From contig DBXJ01000041.1 in NCBI GenBank assembly GCA_002309475.1, positions 1 to 15,470 on the forward strand: a DNA stretch of 15,470 bases. The letters are read 5' to 3'. Under the pieces are notes generated by a model. It saw nothing but the letters and a program-made list of their open reading frames with translations. It made no database searches and was not told where the DNA came from. Shown one piece after another: positions 7,270-12,940 of this stretch (its first letter is position 1; every line of letters begins with the position of its first letter). A program made the translations under genes and the position numbers. The DNA comes from Bacteroidales bacterium UBA1215. GTDB lineage: Bacteria; Bacteroidota; Bacteroidia; Bacteroidales; WCHB1-69.

Positions 7270-9807
7270 ATGGAAGAGCAAGGAAAGATAGTACATGTTA
7301 ATATTGAAGAGCAAATGAAAACGTCTTACATAGATTATTCTATGTCTGTAATCGTTTCAAGAGCCTTGCCTGATGTGCGGGATGGATTTAAACCTGTACA
7401 CAGAAGAATTTTATATGCAATGTACGATATTAACAATATCTCAACACAGCCTACAAAAAAATCCGCAAGAATAGTAGGTGAAGTGCTTGGTAAATATCAC
7501 CCGCATGGTGATACTTCTGTATATGATGCAATGGCAAGAATGGCCCAAGAGTGGTCGATGCGATATTTATTGGTAGAAGGTCAAGGTAACTTTGGTTCTA
7601 TAGATGGTGACAAGCCTGCGGCTATGCGTTATACGGAGGCTCGTTTGAGAAAATTAGCCGAAGAAATGTTGGAAGATATTGACAAAGATACTGTTGATAT
7701 GGTGCCCAACTTTGACGAAAGTTTGAAAGAACCGACTGTTTTGCCGGCAAAAATTCCTAATTTGTTAATCAATGGTTCATCCGGTATTGCTGTCGGCATG
7801 GCCACCAATATGCCACCTCACAATCTAAGTGAAGTGATAGACGGAATTGTCGCATATATTGACAATCCGGACATGCCTGTAGAAGATATGCTTAAATATG
7901 TCAAAGCACCCGATTTTCCGACAGGTTGTACTATTTATGGCTACGATGGCGTAAGAGATGCCTTAATGACTGGAAAAGGTCGTGTGATTATGCGTGGTGA
8001 TGTTGTCTTGGAAGAAGAAGAACATACCCACGGCAGAGAACGTATTATTATTACAACCGTTCCTTATCTGGTTAACAAAGCCGAAATGGTGAAAAATATC
8101 GCCGACTTGGTAAAAGATGGAAAAATTGAAGGCATTGCCGAAATCAGAGACGAATCTAAAATTGACATTAGAATAGTTTTAGAACTAAAACGTGATGGGG
8201 TTGCTAATGTGATAATCAATAAATTATATCAATTGTCACCTTTACAATCTTCATTTAGTGTCAATAATGTGGCACTGGTAAATGGTCGTCCGCAATTGCT
8301 GAATATAAAAGATTTGATACACTATTTTGTAGAGCATCGTCACGAAGTGCTCATCCGCAAATCGAAATTCAACTTGAACAAGGCAAAAGAAAGACTTCAT
8401 TTAGTAGAAGGTTTCTTAAAGGCATTGGATATCATAGACGAGATTATTGCCATGATAAGAGCATCAAAAACTGTTGACGATGCACGTCAGGCATTGATAG
8501 ACCGATGGGGATTTTCCGATATTCAAGCTGCTGCTATTGTCGAAATGCGTTTGAGACAATTGACAGGTTTGGAAAGAGAAAAATTACAAAATGAATACAA
8601 CGATTTGGTAGCTACCATCGATTATTTGAACAGATTGTTGAGCGACGAACACATGCGTATGGAAGTTATCAAACAAGAAATGTTGGAAGTAAAAGAAAAA
8701 TATGGTGACGAACGTAGAAGCAAGATAGAATTTTCCGCTACAGATTTCCGTATAGAAGATACTATTGCTGATGACGATGTGGTGATAACTATTTCCAATT
8801 TAGGTTATATCAAACGCACCAATTTGACAGAATATAGAGTTCAAAATCGTGGCGGAAAAGGCATGAAAGCTGCAGATGCTCGTGATACGGACTTTATTGA
8901 AAAGATTTATACTGCCAGCAATCACAATTATTTGCTGTTCTTCACTGAAAAAGGAAAATGTTACTGGTTGAGAGTATTCGAAATTCCGGAAGGCAATAGA
9001 ACTTCAAAAGGCAGGGCTATCCAAAATTTGTTGAATATAGAACAAGATGACAAGATCAAATCGATTATTGCCATCAAAGATATTGCTGACAAAGAATATA
9101 TCGACAACAACTTTATTATGTTGTGTACCGAAAAAGGTATTGTTAAAAAGACTTCTTTGGAAGCATATTCTCGTCCAAGAAAGAATGGTATCAATGCCAT
9201 TACCGTAAGAGACGGAGATACCTTGTTGGATGCACGACTTACAAATGGCAATTCCACTGTCTTGTTAGGTTTACATTCCGGCAAGGCTGTCAAATTCCAC
9301 GAAAGTCAGGTTCGTCCTATGGGAAGAAATGCATCGGGAGTAAAAGGTATCACCTTGGCAAATAGCGAAGATTTTGTAGTTGGTATGATTTGTGTAAGTG
9401 GTACAGAAAAGGACATATTGGTTGTATCAGAAAAAGGATACGGAAAAAGGTCATCTATAGATGATTATAGAGAAACCAACAGAGGCGGAAAGGGAGTAAA
9501 AACAATCAATATCACCGAAAAAACAGGTCAACTAATAGCAATTAGAGATGTAGTAGATGATGAAGATTTGATGATAATAAATAGAAGTGGCATCGCAATC
9601 AGAATGAACATTGCCGATTTGAGAGTCTTAGGACGTATTGCTCAAGGAGTGAAATTGATCAATTTGAAAGCGAATGATATTATAGCAGCGGTAACAGTAG
9701 TGCCGACAGAAAAGGAAGAAAAATTAGAAGAGGACAATCAAGAGGAAACTACTGAACCGGACAACACTGAAGATATCAAGTCAACAGAAGAGAAAAAAGA
9801 AGAATAA
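7270..9807 (+). CDS. gyrA: DNA gyrase subunit A
   Basis: This 845-residue protein is the breakage-reunion subunit of DNA gyrase, which works with GyrB to introduce negative supercoils. The N-terminal region has RALPDVRDGFKPVHRRI (31-47), and the catalytic tyrosine is Tyr121 in AAMRYTEARL. The quinolone-determining region reads HPHGDTSVYD, with Thr82 and Asp86 at the positions equivalent to E. coli Ser83 and Asp87. The coiled-coil tower is about 365-480. The C-terminal beta-pinwheel contains the GyrA box QNRGGKG (525-531), which is required for DNA wrapping and separates GyrA from ParC. A further TNRGGKG lies at 736-742 in a later blade. The last 30 or so residues form an acidic Glu/Asp-rich tail. 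The gene is divergent from clpC and 32 bases upstream of the TPR gene, with which it is probably co-transcribed. Length and motifs are complete. Confidence 0.97.
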   Translation: MEEQGKIVHVNIEEQMKTSYIDYSMSVIVSRALPDVRDGFKPVHRRILYAMYDINNISTQPTKKSARIVGEVLGKYHPHGDTSVYDAMARMAQEWSMRYLLVEGQGNFGSIDGDKPAAMRYTEARLRKLAEEMLEDIDKDTVDMVPNFDESLKEPTVLPAKIPNLLINGSSGIAVGMATNMPPHNLSEVIDGIVAYIDNPDMPVEDMLKYVKAPDFPTGCTIYGYDGVRDALMTGKGRVIMRGDVVLEEEEHTHGRERIIITTVPYLVNKAEMVKNIADLVKDGKIEGIAEIRDESKIDIRIVLELKRDGVANVIINKLYQLSPLQSSFSVNNVALVNGRPQLLNIKDLIHYFVEHRHEVLIRKSKFNLNKAKERLHLVEGFLKALDIIDEIIAMIRASKTVDDARQALIDRWGFSDIQAAAIVEMRLRQLTGLEREKLQNEYNDLVATIDYLNRLLSDEHMRMEVIKQEMLEVKEKYGDERRSKIEFSATDFRIEDTIADDDVVITISNLGYIKRTNLTEYRVQNRGGKGMKAADARDTDFIEKIYTASNHNYLLFFTEKGKCYWLRVFEIPEGNRTSKGRAIQNLLNIEQDDKIKSIIAIKDIADKEYIDNNFIMLCTEKGIVKKTSLEAYSRPRKNGINAITVRDGDTLLDARLTNGNSTVLLGLHSGKAVKFHESQVRPMGRNASGVKGITLANSEDFVVGMICVSGTEKDILVVSEKGYGKRSSIDDYRETNRGGKGVKTINITEKTGQLIAIRDVVDDEDLMIINRSGIAIRMNIADLRVLGRIAQGVKLINLKANDIIAAVTVVPTEKEEKLEEDNQEETTEPDNTEDIKSTEEKKEE

Positions 9808-9839
9808 TAAAGAGTATAAACGTTTAAATAATAATTAAA

Positions 9840-11006
9840 ATGAAAAAGTTAGTAGTAACATGGTCATTCTTGCTGATAGCAGCTATGACATTTGCACAAT
9901 CAGGCAAAAGAGAATTAAACAATGCCTATAACGCTTATAGCAATGGCTATTTGGATAGAGCATTAACAGCCATCAACAAATGTATGGAATATGAAGATAC
10001 CAAAAATGATGCAAAAACATGGATGTATAGAGGAAATATATTCTTGCAAATTGCAGACACCAAGGATGCTGAATATAAAGCATTGAGCAACAATGCAGCA
10101 GAAGAAGCTTTCGAATCTTACAAAAAGGCATTAGAGTTAGATCCTAATGTAAGTGTTGGTATGAGAATTGCCACTCCTGCAGTCGGCTTGAAATTCTGTT
10201 CTCAAATGTTAATTCAAGAAGCAGTAGATATCTTGAAAAGTGGTCAAAATTTAGACAGAGCAGTAACATTAGCAGAAAAATCTCATTTGGCAGACAAATC
10301 CGATGACAATAATACCTATATTTATGGTTATTGTGCAGAAATGGCAGGCAAAAAGGATATTGCTAAAAAATGCTATACAAGTTTAGTGAATAAGAAAACT
10401 AAATTAAACATTTTCCCTTATGTTCGTTTGGCATCTTTGTTTAAAGATGAAAATGATACGGCTCATGCCATCAAAGTAGTGCAGATTTGTGAATCGATTT
10501 TCTTGACACCGGAAAAATATGATGTAAATGCAGCAACAAGTGCATCTATTATTTACATGTGGGCCGGTCAAAACGATAAAGCAACTGAATTGATGACACA
10601 GGCATTGGAAAAAGATCCTAACAATCATACTTTGTTAATCAACTATGGTTCAGAATTAACTAATCAAAAACACTATAGTGAAGCTGAAAAATATTTGAAG
10701 AAAGCATTAGAATTGCAACCCAACGATTTTTATGTCAACTACAATTTAGGCAACTGCTACTATAATAATTATGTAGATCACTATAAAAATCTTGACAATA
10801 TTGAAGATGATGCAGCTTACGAAGCAGCAAAAACTGAAATGGAAAAGTTGTTGAACAATTCTCGTCCATATTTGGAAAAAGCTCATGAAATAGAACCTAA
10901 TGACAATAATACCTTGATTATGTTGAAACTTATCTATTCAAGAATCCCCGGAGCAGAGAAAGAATTGGATGCTGTTAATCAACAACTGAACGCATTGAAA
11001 AAGTAA
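9840..11006 (+). CDS. secreted TPR-repeat protein
   Basis: This 388-residue protein of unknown specific function is exported and built mainly of tetratricopeptide repeats, which form protein-binding helical scaffolds. Residues 1-20 look like a Sec signal peptide (KK, hydrophobic core VVTWSFLLIAAM, then TFAQ) with likely cleavage near residues 19-20; no lipoprotein cysteine follows. TPR-like helix pairs are visible around 88-103 (SYKKALELDPN), 240-262 (ATELMTQALEKDPN) and 278-308 (EAEKYLKKALELQPND, YNLGNCYY), with a weaker one at 340-358. It follows gyrA by 32 bases without a recognisable promoter of its own and ends at a strong terminator. The gyrA plus TPR pairing is one I recall from other Bacteroidales. 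It is probably periplasmic; its partner cannot be named from sequence. Confidence 0.88.
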   Translation: MKKLVVTWSFLLIAAMTFAQSGKRELNNAYNAYSNGYLDRALTAINKCMEYEDTKNDAKTWMYRGNIFLQIADTKDAEYKALSNNAAEEAFESYKKALELDPNVSVGMRIATPAVGLKFCSQMLIQEAVDILKSGQNLDRAVTLAEKSHLADKSDDNNTYIYGYCAEMAGKKDIAKKCYTSLVNKKTKLNIFPYVRLASLFKDENDTAHAIKVVQICESIFLTPEKYDVNAATSASIIYMWAGQNDKATELMTQALEKDPNNHTLLINYGSELTNQKHYSEAEKYLKKALELQPNDFYVNYNLGNCYYNNYVDHYKNLDNIEDDAAYEAAKTEMEKLLNNSRPYLEKAHEIEPNDNNTLIMLKLIYSRIPGAEKELDAVNQQLNALKK

Positions 11007-11033
11007 ACAGATTGTTAAATTCATTTCATATTT

Positions 11034-11064
11034 AAAAAAGTCACCTTCGGGTGACTTTTTTTTT
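11034..11064 (+). terminator. Rho-independent terminator of the gyrA-TPR operon
   Basis: GTCACC (11040-11045), a TTCG loop, and GGTGAC (11050-11055) form a perfect 6-bp GC-containing stem closed by a C-UUCG-G tetraloop. Flanking A6 (11034-11039) and T tract (11056-11064) extend the stem by A-U pairs and give the U run needed for release. It lies 27 bases after the TPR stop codon and isolates the TM1266-hydG operon from upstream transcription. Confidence 0.93.
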
Positions 11065-11096
11065 AAGATAACAACAAATACTCAAAAAAATAATTG

Positions 11097-11104
11097 TACC
11101 TTTG
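11097..11104 (+). promoter_or_regulatory. -7 box for the TM1266-hydG operon
   Basis: TACCTTTG followed by C is the same nine bases as the -7 region of the hydrogenase-like operon at 31-39. It lies about 73 bases before the first gene and just after the terminator. The upstream region is A-rich and has no clear TTTG at 19-21 bases, so the -33 part is weak or missing. Confidence 0.55.
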
Positions 11105-11118
11105 CATATTGAATCTGA

Positions 11119-11138
11119 AAGAGGGATTTATCGCTCTT
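11119..11138 (+). promoter_or_regulatory. possible leader hairpin upstream of the TM1266-like gene
   Basis: AAGAG (11119-11123) can pair with CTCTT (11134-11138), and GA with TC inside it, around a UUUA loop, with one G-G mismatch. It would sit near the 5' end of a leader of about 65 bases. It matches no riboswitch I recognise, and a hairpin this short could occur by chance. Confidence 0.22.
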
Positions 11139-11177
11139 GAAGCATCAAAATTAGTCTAATTCAAAAGTTAAGTACTG

Positions 11178-11426
11178 ATGGAGAAGAAGATAGGAATAAT
11201 CAGCATAGCCATTACACAACAAGAATCTGTTGGGGATATCAACAATTTGTTGACATCCTATGCTAATATTATACTCTCACGGAATGGATTGCCATTGCGG
11301 GACGAAGGTGTTTTTGTTATTTCTCTTGTAGTAAAAAGTGATGGCGATACCATTAACGCCTTAACAGGAAAATTGGGTAGATTGTCCGGTGTGAAAGTGA
11401 AATCGATATTAATTAAACAACAATAA
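11178..11426 (+). CDS. TM1266-type iron-only hydrogenase system putative regulator
   Basis: This 82-residue protein matches in size and pattern the TM1266 family, small ACT/NikR-C-like ferredoxin-fold proteins encoded next to [FeFe]-hydrogenase maturation genes. Features are an N-terminal strand KIGIISIAI, a helix INNLLTSYANIILSRNGLP, a strand VFVISLVVK, a helix DTINALTGKLGRL, and a final strand GVKVKSILI. This gives the beta-alpha-beta-beta-alpha-beta order of an ACT-like fold. It has no DNA-binding domain of its own, so the regulator label comes from family naming and context rather than a demonstrated activity. Ligand sensing or a role in H-cluster assembly are both possible. It is 13 bases upstream of hydG and shares its promoter. 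Confidence 0.82.
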   Translation: MEKKIGIISIAITQQESVGDINNLLTSYANIILSRNGLPLRDEGVFVISLVVKSDGDTINALTGKLGRLSGVKVKSILIKQQ

Positions 11427-11439
11427 AATAATATTAAAT

Positions 11440-12879
11440 ATGTCTGAAATAGAAAAAACAAAATATGTTTATGATGTAAAATCACCAAAGGCAGAAGAAT
11501 TTATCAATCACGAAGAGATTGAAGCAACGCTAAAGTATGCCGAAGAAAATAAAAACAATTTAGAGTTGATAGACTCAATTATTGCAAAAGCAAAATTGTT
11601 GAAAGGTTTGTCACACAGAGAGGCTTCTGTGTTGTTGGCTTGTGAAAATCAAGAAAAAATCAATGAAGTTTACAAGTTGGCAGAACAAATCAAGAAAGAT
11701 TTCTATGGCAATAGAATTGTCTTGTTTGCACCTTTGTATCTATCCAACTATTGTATCAACGGATGTTTGTATTGTCCATATCACAAAAATGGCAAAATTG
11801 AAAGAAAAAAACTTACACAAGAAGAAATCAAGCAAGAAGTGATAGCATTACAAGATATGGGACACAAACGTTTGGCCATTGAAGCCGGAGAAGACCCTGT
11901 GAACAATCCTATTGAATACATTTTGGAAAGTTTGAAAACCATTTATTCTATCAAACATAAAAATGGTGCCATCAGAAGAGTAAATGTCAATATTGCTGCC
12001 ACAACTGTTGAAAACTATAAAAAATTGAAAGAGGCAGGTATTGGCACATATATCCTATTTCAAGAAACATATCATAAAGAAAGTTATGAAAGACTGCATC
12101 CGACCGGACCTAAACACAACTATGCTTATCATACAGAAGCCATGGATAGGGCTCAGCAAGGCGGCATTGACGATGTGGGTTTAGGTGTTTTGTTCGGTTT
12201 GGAATTGTACAAATATGAATTTGCCGGTTTGTTGATGCATGCAGAACACTTGGAGGCAGTGTTTGGAGTAGGTCCTCACACGATTTCTGTTCCAAGAGTC
12301 AGACCGGCGGCAGATATTGACCCGTCTCAATTTGACAATGGTATAGACGATACTATTTTTGAAAAAATAGTTGCATGTATTAGAGTGGCAGTTCCATATA
12401 CAGGAATGATTATTTCCACTCGTGAGCCGGAAGAGGTGAGAGCAAAATTACTTCATTTAGGAATTTCCCAAATTTCAGGCGGTTCAAGAACTTCTGTCGG
12501 CGGATATACTGAAGAGCAACGCGAGCATGACACCGAACAATTTGATGTATATGATCAAAGAACTTTGGACGAAGTGGTGCAATGGTTGATGAATATGGGT
12601 TATATTCCATCTTTCTGTACCGCTTGTTACCGAGCCGGTAGAACAGGTGATAGATTTATGGAATTGTGCAAGAGCAAACAAATTCTAAATTGTTGTCATC
12701 CAAATGCTTTGATGACATTAAAAGAGTATTTGTGTGATTATGCTTCTCCTGAAACTCAAGCAGTAGGTGAGAAATTGATAGAAAAAGAAATTCCTAATAT
12801 TAAATCTGACAAAGTAAGAGAAATTGCAAAAGAACGATTAGAAAAAATTGCCAAAGGCGAAAGAGATTTCCGCTTTTAA
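11440..12879 (+). CDS. hydG: [FeFe] hydrogenase H-cluster radical SAM maturase HydG
   Basis: This 479-residue enzyme is full length. HydG cleaves tyrosine with SAM to make the CO and CN- ligands of the H-cluster, building an Fe(CO)2CN synthon used by the HydE/HydF pathway. The radical-SAM motif is Cys105-X3-Cys109-X2-Cys112 (CINGCLYC). The C-terminal auxiliary cluster that carries the dangler iron is Cys393-X2-Cys396-X22-Cys419, a motif that separates HydG from the tyrosine lyase ThiH. Intermediate conserved stretches include AIEAGEDP, ILFQETYH, RLHPTGPK, VPRVRPA and SGGSRTSVGGY. It is the second gene of the TM1266-hydG operon and ends at a bidirectional-looking terminator. HydE and HydF, which are also needed for maturation, are not in this window. 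The hydrogenase-like protein at 848-2248 is the only possible client visible here. Confidence 0.96.
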   Translation: MSEIEKTKYVYDVKSPKAEEFINHEEIEATLKYAEENKNNLELIDSIIAKAKLLKGLSHREASVLLACENQEKINEVYKLAEQIKKDFYGNRIVLFAPLYLSNYCINGCLYCPYHKNGKIERKKLTQEEIKQEVIALQDMGHKRLAIEAGEDPVNNPIEYILESLKTIYSIKHKNGAIRRVNVNIAATTVENYKKLKEAGIGTYILFQETYHKESYERLHPTGPKHNYAYHTEAMDRAQQGGIDDVGLGVLFGLELYKYEFAGLLMHAEHLEAVFGVGPHTISVPRVRPAADIDPSQFDNGIDDTIFEKIVACIRVAVPYTGMIISTREPEEVRAKLLHLGISQISGGSRTSVGGYTEEQREHDTEQFDVYDQRTLDEVVQWLMNMGYIPSFCTACYRAGRTGDRFMELCKSKQILNCCHPNALMTLKEYLCDYASPETQAVGEKLIEKEIPNIKSDKVREIAKERLEKIAKGERDFRF

Positions 12880-12904
12880 TCAATGTTAATAACATTTGTA
12901 TCTT

Positions 12905-12939
12905 AAAAGCAGGTTGCCATTAGGTAATCTGCTTTTTTT
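12905..12939 (+). terminator. terminator between hydG and the convergent AsmA-like gene
   Basis: AAAAGCAG plus GTTGCC (12905-12918), an ATTA loop, then GGTAAT plus CTGCTTTT form a 14-bp stem that includes two G-U wobbles. It is followed by a T run to 12939. It starts 26 bases after the hydG stop codon. On the minus strand the same hairpin lies directly after the AsmA-like stop and is followed by a shorter T run, so it may end both transcripts. Confidence 0.85.
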
Positions 12940-12940
12940 A

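Noticed and set aside
7270..9807. Possibility that the topoisomerase gene is parC
   Set aside because: A full GyrA box (QNRGGKG), a six-blade-length C-terminal domain and an acidic tail fit GyrA.
9817..9826. Palindrome TAAACGTTTA between gyrA and the TPR gene
   Set aside because: A single 10-bp A/T-rich palindrome with no second copy seen and no matching promoter; chance is a sufficient explanation.
11440..12879. Possibility that this radical-SAM gene is thiH rather than hydG
   Set aside because: The C-terminal CX2CX22C motif for the auxiliary cluster and the adjacent TM1266-type gene both indicate HydG, and no thiamine genes are nearby.
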